From UBA8444 sp964003875 (lineage in GTDB: Bacteria > Bacteroidota > Bacteroidia > Flavobacteriales > UBA7312), in contig CAXFLH010000003.1 in assembly GCA_964003875.1 (NCBI GenBank), positions 1 through 41,097 of the forward strand: a stretch of 41,097 nt of DNA, written 5' to 3'. The position numbers and the translations under genes were made by a program. The notes beneath the pieces were generated by a model. It saw nothing but the letters and a program-made list of their open reading frames with translations, did not search any database and was not told the origin of the DNA. This document shows, one piece after another, positions 1 through 7,889 of the stretch. Numbering within the stretch: position 1 is the stretch's first letter; each line of letters begins with the position of its first letter.

Positions 1-129
1 AAAACTAATATGAAGATAGAATTAGGTCTAACTAACAGGTCCTTGAGTGATAGAAATACCTCCGATGACAATCAGTACCTTTTCTTTTCATTCAAAACCG
101 ATTTGCAGAATATTTACTACGATTTTTAG
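1..129 (+). CDS. C-terminal end of an unidentified protein, probably an outer-membrane beta-barrel (5' end outside window)
   Basis: The frame beginning at base 1 is open for 42 codons and stops with TAG at 127-129. The last residues alternate polar and aromatic/hydrophobic positions (QYLFFSFKTDLQNIYYDF) and finish on phenylalanine, which is a common C-terminal signature of Gram-negative outer-membrane barrels recognised by the BAM machinery. Nothing more of the protein is visible, so no family is assigned. It is read in the same direction as the oxidase operon but is separated from it by 93 bp containing a perfect palindrome, so it is probably a separate transcription unit. The alternative is that this is a chance open frame, but the terminal composition argues for a real gene end. 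Confidence 0.5.
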   Translation, partial: KTNMKIELGLTNRSLSDRNTSDDNQYLFFSFKTDLQNIYYDF

Positions 130-149
130 ATTAACTCTAAATTGAAAAT

Positions 150-169
150 TTTGCTAAATATTTAGCAAA
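150..169. repeat. Perfect 20-bp AT-rich palindrome between two genes
   Basis: The 20 bases read identically on both strands (two 10-base arms with no spacer, arm TTTGCTAAAT). It lies 20 bp after the stop of the preceding gene and 53 bp before the heme O synthase start. It has no T-tract typical of an intrinsic terminator, so it may be an operator for a dimeric regulator of the oxidase operon or a weak transcription end signal. It also contains a CAAATA/TATTTG-like core that resembles a promoter -7 element. Confidence 0.4.
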
Positions 170-222
170 TAAAGCCTATGAAAATATAAAAAGTGGTAAA
201 TTTATACCCTAGATAAAAATGG

Positions 223-1119
223 ATGATTTTTATCTTAAAATGTTCAAAATCAAACACTTATAAATTGTCCATAAACGATATTTTACAGCTTTCAAAAATT
301 AGACTGACTACGAGTGTGGTCTTTTCTGCCATTTCGGGCTATTTTATTGCTGGAGGAATATTCCAATCTTTTGATTTAATAGCTTTGGTTTTGGGTGGTT
401 TTTTGGTCGTAGCATCTTCTAACGGTATCAATCAAGTTATCGAAAAAGACTTTGATAAATTGATGAAACGAACTGAAGACAGGCCGTTGCCAAAACAAAG
501 AATGACTACCAATCAAGCACTAATATTGTCATTAGCGATGGGCCTTGTTGGCGTGTTTTTCTTATTTTCAATTAATTTTTACTCTGGGTTTTTCGGATCG
601 CTTTCGGTACTCTTGTATGTGTTAGCTTACACACCCTTAAAACGGATTTCATCCTTCTCTGTATTTGTGGGAGCATTTCCTGGAGCTATTCCTTTTATGT
701 TAGGTTGGGTGGCAGTTACTAACGATTTTGCTATTGAAGCAGGTATCCTTTTTGCTATACAATTTATCTGGCAGTTTCCACATTTTTGGGCTATTGCTTG
801 GGTTTCTGACGAAGACTATACCAAAGCAGGTTTCAAAATGCTTCCTGGTGAGAAAGGAAAGGCTACCGCTTTCAAAACATTGATTTACACCTTATTTTTA
901 ATTCCCTTATCCATATTACCCATTTTTGGATTTGCTGGGAAATTAGAACTTTCATTATTAGCCTGTTTATTGGTAGTGATTTTGGGCTTATGGTTTTTTA
1001 CAAAGTCCGTAATGTTATTCAAAACACTCTCCGACCCAGATGCCAAGAAGCTCATGTTTGCTTCCTTCATATACCTTCCTTTATTACAATTAATTTACGT
1101 TATCGATAAACTATTATGA
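223..1119 (+). CDS. ctaB: Protoheme IX farnesyltransferase (heme O synthase)
   Basis: The product adds a farnesyl group to protoheme IX to give heme O, the precursor of heme A for aa3-type cytochrome oxidases, in the inner membrane. The 298-residue length is normal for the UbiA prenyltransferase family. It has many hydrophobic helices and the first Asp-rich substrate motif, seen as NGINQVIEKDFDKLMKRTEDRP at about residues 68-89, with the family Arg-Thr..Arg-Pro. The stop codon overlaps the start of the next gene (ATGA at 1116-1119), so it is the first gene of a cytochrome oxidase operon. The assigned start gives a polar N-terminus of about 25 residues before the first helix; no better Met is evident in frame. 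Confidence 0.93.
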   Translation: MIFILKCSKSNTYKLSINDILQLSKIRLTTSVVFSAISGYFIAGGIFQSFDLIALVLGGFLVVASSNGINQVIEKDFDKLMKRTEDRPLPKQRMTTNQALILSLAMGLVGVFFLFSINFYSGFFGSLSVLLYVLAYTPLKRISSFSVFVGAFPGAIPFMLGWVAVTNDFAIEAGILFAIQFIWQFPHFWAIAWVSDEDYTKAGFKMLPGEKGKATAFKTLIYTLFLIPLSILPIFGFAGKLELSLLACLLVVILGLWFFTKSVMLFKTLSDPDAKKLMFASFIYLPLLQLIYVIDKLL

Positions 1120-1682
1120 CAACATTTAAAGAACAAAAAAAGAAGTCAGCTAAGCCACTATTATGGATATCTATGATAAGTATGTCCATGGTTTTTGCTG
1201 GTTTAACAAGTGCCTTAGTGGTAAGAAAAGCTGAAGGAAATTGGTTAGTTTTTGATTATCCGATTTGGTTTTATATCAGCACAGCGCTTATCACACTTTC
1301 TAGCTTTACTATGAATTGGGCGAAAAATAACGTAAAGAAAGATAATCTTGAGATGGCACAGAAAGGCTTTCTATGGACTTTAGCATTAGGCTTATGTTTT
1401 GCCTTTTCGCAGTACCTTACCTGGGGAGCTTTGTATAATGAAGGCGTTTATTTTACAGGGCCTGGCAGTAATGCTTCGGGCTCTTTTCTTTATGTCCTAA
1501 CTTTATTGCACTTATTGCACTTGGCAGGAGGAATAATTGCCTTGTTAATTACGACTTACAAAGCTAAAACAGGAGCTTACTCTAGTCAAAATTTTTTAGG
1601 TGTAGAGCTGTGTGCTATTTTTTGGCACTTTTTAGATTTTTTATGGCTTTATTTGTTCCTATTTTTACTATATATTCACTAA
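1116..1682 (+). CDS. Cytochrome c oxidase subunit III-like protein (short form)
   Basis: This 188-residue membrane protein belongs to the heme-copper oxidase subunit III family. Five hydrophobic segments can be seen after a basic N-terminus, and the C-terminus carries the family pattern FWHFLDFLWLYLF, equivalent to the WHFVD motif of subunit III. It starts inside the stop codon of ctaB (ATGA) and is followed 28 bp later by a second, longer subunit III gene. Having two adjacent subunit III-type genes is normal in Bacteroidota oxidase operons. The short form probably assembles with the same oxidase or has a structural role. Identification of the family is secure; its separate role is not. Confidence 0.88.
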   Translation: MTTFKEQKKKSAKPLLWISMISMSMVFAGLTSALVVRKAEGNWLVFDYPIWFYISTALITLSSFTMNWAKNNVKKDNLEMAQKGFLWTLALGLCFAFSQYLTWGALYNEGVYFTGPGSNASGSFLYVLTLLHLLHLAGGIIALLITTYKAKTGAYSSQNFLGVELCAIFWHFLDFLWLYLFLFLLYIH

Positions 1683-1710
1683 TATTGCAAAACTTTTCAA
1701 ACCTAGAAAA

Positions 1711-2607
1711 ATGGCAGACATTACAACAAATGAAAACAAAGCTTGGGCTGGAGGAGATATTCCTTTCAAAGCAAGTTATGGCAAACTGATGATGTGGTTT
1801 TTCCTAGTCTCAGATGCACTTACTTTCTCAGGATTCTTGTGCGCTTACGGATTTATGCGTTTCAAATATGCCCATGTATGGCCCGTAGCTGATGAAGTCT
1901 TTACTCATTTCCCATTTTTAAAAGGAGAATATCCTATGTTATTTGTTGCATTAATGACATTCATTTTAATTATGAGTTCTGTAACAATGGTACTTGCGGT
2001 TAATGAAGGTCATAAAAACAACAAGAACAAAGTGATTTTATGGCTTGGATTAACAATTGTTGGAGGTTTTATCTTCCTTGGCTCACAAGCGTGGGAGTGG
2101 GGACACTTTATTCACGGAGACAAAGGCGGTATAGAATTAGCAAACCACGATATAGTACATGTTGTTGATTCCGATGCTCATTTTTATTCTATTTATGATT
2201 TAGTTGGCGTAGACTCCTATGCCGATGACGTTAATATTACTATCGATGATGTCAAAGGGGCATTGATGGCAGATAGTCAATACGGCATCAGATTAGCTGA
2301 TAAGTCTGTCGTTAGTGGAGAAGCAGCAATGGCTTATTTGAATAATGCCGAAGTTGTACTTGGGGCCAACCTTGTAAGAAATGAATATGGACACCAATTA
2401 TTCGCTAATTTCTTTTACTTCATTACTGGTTTTCACGGATTTCACGTATTTAGTGGTGTAGTGATACTCATTGTAATTTTTATCAACGTAATTAAAGGAA
2501 CATACGAAAGGAGAGGGCACTATGAAATGGTTGAGAAAGTAGGTCTATATTGGCACTTTGTGGATTTGGTATGGGTATTCGTATTTACCTTCTTCTATTT
2601 AGTATAA
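1711..2607 (+). CDS. ctaE: Cytochrome c oxidase subunit III (long form with soluble insertion)
   Basis: A 298-residue subunit III of a heme-copper oxidase, an inner-membrane protein of the respiratory terminal oxidase. Transmembrane segments occupy roughly residues 24-50, 75-97, 108-128, 230-260 and 275-298; the C-terminal pattern YWHFVDLVWVFVF is diagnostic. Between residues about 140 and 226 there is a long acidic hydrophilic insertion, absent from classical subunit III, that would project into the periplasm. The gene sits between the short subunit III and subunit IV. Subunits I and II are not in this window, so they must lie elsewhere. Confidence 0.92.
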   Translation: MADITTNENKAWAGGDIPFKASYGKLMMWFFLVSDALTFSGFLCAYGFMRFKYAHVWPVADEVFTHFPFLKGEYPMLFVALMTFILIMSSVTMVLAVNEGHKNNKNKVILWLGLTIVGGFIFLGSQAWEWGHFIHGDKGGIELANHDIVHVVDSDAHFYSIYDLVGVDSYADDVNITIDDVKGALMADSQYGIRLADKSVVSGEAAMAYLNNAEVVLGANLVRNEYGHQLFANFFYFITGFHGFHVFSGVVILIVIFINVIKGTYERRGHYEMVEKVGLYWHFVDLVWVFVFTFFYLV

Positions 2608-2631
2608 ACAAACAATTTAAACAGATATATT

Positions 2632-2949
2632 ATGTCAGAGCAAACAGGAACCTGGTGGATTTGGAGAGTATTTTGGATTCTATTAATCGTTACAGCTATT
2701 GAGGTTATTTTAGGTATTATCAAACCGGCAGTACTTATCGACAATTCCTTTTTAGGAACAACACTGTTGAATCTTATTTTTATTATTCTTACTATAATAA
2801 AGGCAGCTTACATTGTAATGGAGTTTATGCACTTAGGACAAGAAGTTAAAGGTTTGAAACTCTCGATTCTTTTACCAGCAGTCGTATTAATTCCTTACCT
2901 TATGTTTATTCTTTTAACAGAGGGTCATTATATTTTCGGAACACTTTAG
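2632..2949 (+). CDS. Cytochrome c oxidase subunit IV (prokaryotic type)
   Basis: A small 105-residue protein with three hydrophobic helices and the pattern FMHLGQEVKGLKLSILLPA, typical of the prokaryotic cytochrome C oxidase subunit IV (COX4_pro / CyoD-like) family. It would be an accessory subunit in the inner membrane that stabilises subunit III and the core. It begins 24 bp after subunit III and is followed after only 3 bp by the SCO gene, consistent with one transcript. The family assignment rests on size, three helices, the Met-His pair in helix two and the operon position. Confidence 0.85.
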   Translation: MSEQTGTWWIWRVFWILLIVTAIEVILGIIKPAVLIDNSFLGTTLLNLIFIILTIIKAAYIVMEFMHLGQEVKGLKLSILLPAVVLIPYLMFILLTEGHYIFGTL

Positions 2950-2952
2950 CAA

Positions 2953-3639
2953 ATGAAGAAGTATAAAGGTTTATTAGCAATTTTAATTCTTGTTTTACCT
3001 ACTGCCATTTATATTTTTTTGACCTATGGTAAACATAACTTCACGCATTTACCTTATGTAGGTCCACAGACCGATTCTACTTATCACAGTATTCCAGACT
3101 TTGCCTTTGTCAATCAGTTTAACGATACTATCAGTCAGTCCGATTACGAAGGGAATATCTACTTAGCGAATTTTGTTTTTACGACTTGCCCAACTATATG
3201 TCCTGTAATGACATACAATATGCGCAGAGTACAGCAAAAGATGGCGCAATACCCTAATTTTAAGATATTGTCACATACTGTATTTCCCGAATACGATACG
3301 CCGGAGGTCCTCTTAGAATACGCCAACAAGATGGAAGCCGATTTATCCAATTGGAATTTTGTAACAGGAAATAGAGAAGACATTTATTCCATTGCCAATT
3401 CTTATTTTGTTAATGTAATGGAAGACAGCACAGCCCAAGGAGGTTTTCTTCACTCTGAATACTTTGTATTAGTAGATAAAGAAGGTCGTATCCGAGCTAG
3501 AGATGATGATAATGGTAACAACATAGGTGTTTATGATGGCACTGACGATTACGAAGTTGGACTATTGATTGATGACATTAAGGTTTTGATGGCAGAATAT
3601 AATTTAGCAAAGAAAGATAAGAATGAATCAAAACGATAA
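2953..3639 (+). CDS. SCO1/SenC copper chaperone for cytochrome oxidase
   Basis: A thioredoxin-fold protein that delivers copper to, or reduces, the CuA site of oxidase subunit II. An N-terminal membrane anchor covers residues 5-24, placing the rest in the periplasm. The copper-binding motif CPTIC is at residues 79-83 after the strand LANFVFTT, and the third ligand is the histidine of FLHSEYFVLVDKEGRIRA near residue 165. The length of 228 residues is ordinary for the family. It overlaps the next gene by 17 bp, so translation is probably coupled. The context of oxidase subunits on both sides fits the assembly role. Confidence 0.92.
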   Translation: MKKYKGLLAILILVLPTAIYIFLTYGKHNFTHLPYVGPQTDSTYHSIPDFAFVNQFNDTISQSDYEGNIYLANFVFTTCPTICPVMTYNMRRVQQKMAQYPNFKILSHTVFPEYDTPEVLLEYANKMEADLSNWNFVTGNREDIYSIANSYFVNVMEDSTAQGGFLHSEYFVLVDKEGRIRARDDDNGNNIGVYDGTDDYEVGLLIDDIKVLMAEYNLAKKDKNESKR

Positions 3640-4159
3640 ATTCTATATTCCATTGATAGTAGCTTTATCGGTTATTATTCCTTTGGCAGTTGCAGGGTTA
3701 ATGTTTTTACCTGACGATTTACGCCTTTCTTTTGGTGGTGCTGATTTACGTTCTTTACCGTTTTTTCATGCTGTACTGAATGGCTCAACCGCTGTTTTAT
3801 TGTTGGTAGGTTTTGTTTGGATTAAGAATAAAAAGATTGCCTTACACCGTATTGCTATGATGAGTGCATTTATCTTATCGGCAGTATTTTTGGTGTCTTA
3901 TGTGATTTCAAAGTTGTCCAATGCACCAACGCCTTATGGTGGTGAAGGCTGGTTAAGACCGACTTATTTCTTTATACTTGTTTCGCACATTATACTTTCC
4001 ATTCCTGTACTTCCTTTAGCGTTATTAGCGATTTATAGAGGAGTTACTGGCGAATTCCAAAAGCATGTAAAAATCGTAAAATGGACATTTCCTATTTGGA
4101 TGTATGTGGCTATTACTGGAGTACTTGTCTATATTTTTATGATGCCATATTATGCTTAA
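3623..4159 (+). CDS. DUF420 integral membrane protein (CtaM-like oxidase assembly)
   Basis: A 178-residue protein with about five hydrophobic helices and conserved histidines at helix ends (FFHAVLNGST, LHRIAMMSA, SHIILSIPVLPLALLAIYR, FQKHVKIVKWTFPIWMYVAITGVLVY). These are the signature positions of the DUF420 family, members of which (CtaM in Gram-positive bacteria) are needed for aa3 oxidase assembly. It overlaps the SCO gene by 17 bp upstream and the next gene region by a few bases. Position at the end of the oxidase operon supports the same role here. The molecular mechanism is not known. Confidence 0.85.
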   Translation: MNQNDKFYIPLIVALSVIIPLAVAGLMFLPDDLRLSFGGADLRSLPFFHAVLNGSTAVLLLVGFVWIKNKKIALHRIAMMSAFILSAVFLVSYVISKLSNAPTPYGGEGWLRPTYFFILVSHIILSIPVLPLALLAIYRGVTGEFQKHVKIVKWTFPIWMYVAITGVLVYIFMMPYYA

Positions 4160-4169
4160 ATTTGTACCT

Positions 4170-4394
4170 ATGAAACACTTCACTTTTATCGTATTATTTT
4201 TAGTAACTCTGATGAATCAAGCTTACGCTCAGTGTGCTATGTGTAAATCGGTTGTAGAAAGCAATATCGATGGAGGTAGTGCCATAGGCTCAGGCTTGAA
4301 CGATGGTATATTATATCTTATGGCGATGCCTTATTTGGCTTTGGCAATAGTCGCTTTTGCTTGGATGCGATACAATAAACGCCTCAAAGCATAG
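4170..4394 (+). CDS. Small membrane protein with CxxC motif, conserved neighbour of DUF420
   Basis: A 74-residue protein with an N-terminal signal peptide (KHFTFIVLFLVTLMNQAYAQ) immediately followed by CAMC, then a hydrophilic linker and one transmembrane helix (ILYLMAMPYLALAIVAFAWM) ending in basic residues. The mature CxxC lies at the very N-terminus on the periplasmic face, suggesting copper or thiol chemistry connected with oxidase assembly; that is inference. A start seven codons upstream (4152, overlapping the DUF420 stop) is also possible, but the chosen Met begins a canonical signal peptide. Similar small proteins follow DUF420 in Bacteroidota; no specific function is known to me. Confidence 0.7.
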   Translation: MKHFTFIVLFLVTLMNQAYAQCAMCKSVVESNIDGGSAIGSGLNDGILYLMAMPYLALAIVAFAWMRYNKRLKA

Positions 4395-4409
4395 TTAACC
4401 AAATAACTA

Positions 4410-4417
4410 TATCTTTG
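4410..4417 (+). promoter_or_regulatory. Bacteroidota -7 promoter element for the tolC operon
   Basis: TATCTTTG matches the TAnnTTTG consensus exactly and ends 5 nt before the ATG of the outer-membrane efflux gene. No clear TTG -33 element stands 17-23 bp upstream. Transcription starting a few bases downstream would give a leaderless message. Confidence 0.55.
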
Positions 4418-4422
4418 ATGGT

Positions 4423-5778
4423 ATGAAAAGAATCCTTATTCTTATTTGTTTTGTTTTTGCTACGGCTAGTATTTATGCCCAAAAGCAATGGACTTTAGAA
4501 GATTGTCTGCGCTATGCACAAGACAATAATATTACGATTAAAAAAGCCTTTCTAAATACCGAAATTAATAAGCAAAATCATTTTCAATCTAAAATGGCCT
4601 TATTGCCTAACTTGAATGCTAGTCTTTCAAACAACACCAATTTTGGACGTAACATAGATCCTGTAACTAATCAAATAACGATTGATAGAGTACGCAATAA
4701 TAATTTCAGTTTGAGCTCATCAGTAACACTTTTCAATGGTTTTCAGAGCATCAATAACATCAGAAAAAATAATTTTGATTATTTGTCATCGAAATACGAT
4801 GCTGAAAAAATAGCCAACGATATATCGGTAAATATTGTAACAGCCTATTTGCAATTGCTATACAATACGGATTTGGTAGAAGTCAGTCAGCAAAAGGTTG
4901 ATGTTTCAGAACTGCAAGTAGAACGCATTTCCAAGATGGTAGAAGTGGGTAGTTTGCCTAAAGGTGATTTGCTCAATACCGAATCTCAAAAAGCCCAAGA
5001 AGAGTTGCAACTCATCAACGCTCAAAATCAAAGAGATATCGCTAAATTGAATTTAATGCAGCTATTGGATTTGTCGGTTTCCGAATCCTTTGATATTGTT
5101 CAGTTGGAGGTTGATGTCGATGAAAATTACATTACAGTTGACAATCAAGCGGTATATACTCTAGCTTTAGAAAATTTACCAGACGTAAAAAGTGCCGAGA
5201 CTAAGCTCAAAAGCTCTGAACGTTCCTTAGCCATATCACAAGGAGCTAGGAGTCCACGTTTGAGCCTATCGGCTAGTGTAGGAACTTTGTATTCTGATGC
5301 CAATAAACGCTTAGTTTACGATTCTTTAGGAGCTATACCAACTCCTCAAGACTATCCTTTTGAAGATCAATTTAACGACAACGTTAGTCAAGCTATCAGT
5401 TTGAGTTTGAGTATTCCCATTTTTAATAATTGGCAAGCCAACTCATCTATTAGCCGAGCCAAGATAGGAGTCTTACAAGCCCAATACAGTTTGCAGGAGG
5501 CTAAAAACAATTTGAGAAAAACCATAGAACAAGCTCAGAACGATGCTCGTTCGGCACAAAAAAAATACATAGCAAGTAAAAAGTCCGTGGCATATCAAGA
5601 AGAGTCTTTCCAATATACTCAGAACAAGTACGACTTGCAGTTGGTCAATTCTTACGATTATAACAACGCTAAAAACACACTTTTCAAGGCTGAAACCGAT
5701 TTGTTGCAGTCCAAATACGATTACCTATTTAAAACCAAGATGTTGGACTTTTATATGGGCAAACCCCTTACATTTTAA
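4423..5778 (+). CDS. TolC family outer-membrane efflux protein
   Basis: A 451-residue outer-membrane channel protein of the TolC/OEP family. It has a signal peptide (residues 1-19, ending IYAQ), then WTLEDCLRYAQDNNITIKKA, the usual opening of Bacteroidota TolC proteins. Two long helical hairpin repeats follow, with the coiled-coil stretch at about 155-215 and a second at about 355-440. The trimer forms a tunnel for drugs, metals or peptides together with an inner-membrane pump and an adaptor. The adaptor gene starts 4 bp downstream, so the two are co-expressed, but no pump gene follows. Substrate is unknown. Confidence 0.92.
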   Translation: MKRILILICFVFATASIYAQKQWTLEDCLRYAQDNNITIKKAFLNTEINKQNHFQSKMALLPNLNASLSNNTNFGRNIDPVTNQITIDRVRNNNFSLSSSVTLFNGFQSINNIRKNNFDYLSSKYDAEKIANDISVNIVTAYLQLLYNTDLVEVSQQKVDVSELQVERISKMVEVGSLPKGDLLNTESQKAQEELQLINAQNQRDIAKLNLMQLLDLSVSESFDIVQLEVDVDENYITVDNQAVYTLALENLPDVKSAETKLKSSERSLAISQGARSPRLSLSASVGTLYSDANKRLVYDSLGAIPTPQDYPFEDQFNDNVSQAISLSLSIPIFNNWQANSSISRAKIGVLQAQYSLQEAKNNLRKTIEQAQNDARSAQKKYIASKKSVAYQEESFQYTQNKYDLQLVNSYDYNNAKNTLFKAETDLLQSKYDYLFKTKMLDFYMGKPLTF

Positions 5779-5781
5779 CTT

Positions 5782-7071
5782 ATGACAGTATTTATTATTT
5801 TCATTTTAGTTGGCATCGCTTTGTTCTATTTCGGTAGAAAACAAGAAAATCGTTTGATGCGAATTTTTGGTATCTCTTTATTTGCTTTGGGACTACTATT
5901 ACTCATTGCTAAATGGGTAGGTTGGATATCTTCTGAAGACGGTATTAATGTACAAACCACTAATGTGCAAAAGAGAACCATAGTACAAACGGTTTCGGCA
6001 AGTGGTAAGATTCAGCCAGAAGTAGAAGTTAAGATATCGCCTGATGTTTCTGGTGAGATTGTACAACTTTACATAATGGAGGGCGACCAAGTAGAAAAGG
6101 GCGATTTGTTGTTGAAGATAAAGCCTGACACCTACCAATCTATGTTGGAAAGAAGTCAAGCCGCTTTGAACACTTCTAAGTCAGCACTTGCCAAAGCCAA
6201 AGCCCAATTGATAGAGAGTGAAGCTAACTTTAACAGAAACAAATCACTGTACGATAACGGTACTATTTCTAAATCTGAATTTGAAAAAATACAAGCCTCC
6301 TATACTGTTGCTCAGCTCAATGTAGAAGATGGAGAATATGCAGTTAGTAGCGCTCAAGCCTCTTTAAGAGAAGCTCAAGAAAATTTGAATAAGACTAATA
6401 TTTATGCTCCTATTGGTGGTACTATTTCACGCCTCAATGTAGAGTTGGGTGAGCGAGTGGTAGGAACGGCTCAAATGGCAGGAACGGAGTTGTTGCGTTT
6501 GGCTAATTTAAACCGTATGGAAGTAGCCGTTGAGGTTAATGAGAACGATATCAATAGCGTGAGTTTGGGCGATACAGCCCTTATTGAAGTGGACGCTTTT
6601 TTAGGAGAAAAATACAAAGGCTTAGTTTCTGAAATTGCCAATTCGGCTAATGTAACAGGCTCTAGTGCTGACCAAGTGACTAACTTTGAAGTCAAAGTAA
6701 GGATTATAGATTCTGTCAGATTTAGACCCGGTATGACTGCTACTGTGGATATACAATCTGAACGTGCCAAAGACGTATTGTCTTTGCCCATACAAGCCGT
6801 AACAACTCGTAAAGATACAGCTGGGGGAGACGATAAGCTGGAATGTGTCTTTGAAGTGCAAGGTGCTACCGTTAAGATGCTAGTGGTAAAAACGGGGATT
6901 CAAGACGATGAATACATACAGATACTTTCGGGTGTTAGCGATAGTATGTCTGTTGTCAAAGGTCCGTATAGTGCAGTTTCACGATTACTCAATGACGGTT
7001 CATTTATCGTCAATGATGAGTCATCATCTTCCAAAGGCTCAGGCATTTCATTTTCAGTAAGCAGTAACTAA
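5782..7071 (+). CDS. Periplasmic adaptor subunit of an efflux system (HlyD/MacA type)
   Basis: A 429-residue membrane fusion protein. Two hydrophobic segments at residues 1-16 and 28-48 anchor it, one more than is usual. Then follow the first lipoyl half (TVSASGKIQPEVEVKISPDVSG, the typical start), a helical hairpin rich in Ala/Gln (about 130-205), the second lipoyl half (NIYAPIGGTISRLNVELGERV) and beta-barrel and membrane-proximal domains. The C-terminus is Ser-rich. It would connect TolC to an inner-membrane transporter, which is not encoded next to it: tsaB begins 1 bp after its stop. MacA-like adaptors normally work with MacB ABC transporters, so the partner is likely elsewhere. Confidence 0.9.
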   Translation: MTVFIIFILVGIALFYFGRKQENRLMRIFGISLFALGLLLLIAKWVGWISSEDGINVQTTNVQKRTIVQTVSASGKIQPEVEVKISPDVSGEIVQLYIMEGDQVEKGDLLLKIKPDTYQSMLERSQAALNTSKSALAKAKAQLIESEANFNRNKSLYDNGTISKSEFEKIQASYTVAQLNVEDGEYAVSSAQASLREAQENLNKTNIYAPIGGTISRLNVELGERVVGTAQMAGTELLRLANLNRMEVAVEVNENDINSVSLGDTALIEVDAFLGEKYKGLVSEIANSANVTGSSADQVTNFEVKVRIIDSVRFRPGMTATVDIQSERAKDVLSLPIQAVTTRKDTAGGDDKLECVFEVQGATVKMLVVKTGIQDDEYIQILSGVSDSMSVVKGPYSAVSRLLNDGSFIVNDESSSSKGSGISFSVSSN

Positions 7072-7072
7072 T

Positions 7073-7741
7073 ATGGCTTGGATACTATGCATAGAAACAG
7101 CTACTAAAAGCTGTTCGGTAGCTTTAGCTAAGGACGGTCACTTAGTGGCTGTCAAAGAAGAAGTTTCAGAACAGTATTCTCATTCCGAACAACTCACCTT
7201 ATTTATAGAACAACTTTTACAACAAGAGGGGCTCAAGGTATCTGACTTGGACGCTATTGCCGTAAGCTCAGGGCCGGGCTCTTATACGGGACTCCGTATA
7301 GGCGTATCTACTGCCAAAGGTTTGTGTTATGCTAGTGATGTGCCTTTGATAGCTGTATCCACTTTGGGTGCTATGGCACAAGCTATGAAAGACAAGTATC
7401 CTGAGGCACAATTGTGCCCTATGCTCGATGCTCGACGTATGGAAGTCTATTGTGCGCTTTATTATAAATCACAAGCTAGTCCAGTAGTGGCAAAAATCAT
7501 AGACCAGGATTCTTTTGCGGAGGAATTGGCACAAAGACCCCTATTATTTTTTGGCGATGGTGCAGACAAATGCCAAGATGTGCTAACACACACTAATGCC
7601 CATTTTGAATTGGGCGTTTACACTTCGGCAGCGAATATGATTCCTTTAGCACAGGACAAATTTCAAAACCAAGACTTTGAAGATGTAGCCTATTTTGAGC
7701 CTTTTTACCTTAAGGACTTTGTGGCGGGAGTGAGGAAGTAA
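7073..7741 (+). CDS. tsaB: tRNA threonylcarbamoyladenosine modification protein TsaB
   Basis: A 222-residue member of the ASKHA fold, partner and scaffold of TsaD in forming t6A at position 37 of ANN-decoding tRNAs. The N-terminus ILCIETATKSCSVALAKDG is the first phosphate-loop-like segment, and AVSSGPGSYTGLRIGVSTAKGL is the strongly conserved TsaB block. Length and C-terminal FEPFYLKDFVAG (usual xPxYLR) are normal. It follows the efflux adaptor by 1 bp and may be co-transcribed, although the functions are unrelated. A hairpin-rich repeat lies immediately downstream. Confidence 0.93.
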   Translation: MAWILCIETATKSCSVALAKDGHLVAVKEEVSEQYSHSEQLTLFIEQLLQQEGLKVSDLDAIAVSSGPGSYTGLRIGVSTAKGLCYASDVPLIAVSTLGAMAQAMKDKYPEAQLCPMLDARRMEVYCALYYKSQASPVVAKIIDQDSFAEELAQRPLLFFGDGADKCQDVLTHTNAHFELGVYTSAANMIPLAQDKFQNQDFEDVAYFEPFYLKDFVAGVRK

Positions 7742-7755
7742 ACATCTCCGATGAC

Positions 7756-7860
7756 AACACACCCCTAACCCCTCTCAAGAGGGGAGATACTTGGGCTATA
7801 CCTTTTTTACCCCCCCCCTCTTTAGAGGGGAAGTTTTGCAAAGCAAAACAGGGGTGTGTT
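7756..7860. repeat. Hairpin-rich intergenic repeat (REP-like composite element)
   Basis: Perfect 11-bp outer inverted repeats AACACACCCCT (7756-7766) and AGGGGTGTGTT (7850-7860) enclose three inner hairpins: CCCCTCT/AGAGGGG with a 2-nt loop at 7769-7784, the same arms with another 2-nt loop at 7815-7830, and TTTTGC/GCAAAA with a 3-nt loop at 7834-7848. It is far more GC-rich than its surroundings and lies between tsaB and the DCC gene. Such CCCCTCT..AGAGGGG units are frequent dispersed palindromes in Bacteroidota genomes. It could act as a terminator for tsaB in either direction. No second copy is in the window. Confidence 0.75.
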
Positions 7861-7875
7861 TACATCGCTTTTGTC

Positions 7876-7883
7876 TAATTTTG
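7876..7883 (+). promoter_or_regulatory. -7 promoter element of the DCC thiol protein gene
   Basis: TAATTTTG matches TAnnTTTG and ends 6 nt before the ATG chosen for the downstream gene at 7890. This supports that start over the upstream in-frame Met inside the repeat, and implies an extremely short or absent 5' leader. Confidence 0.5.
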
Positions 7884-7889
7884 TACTTC

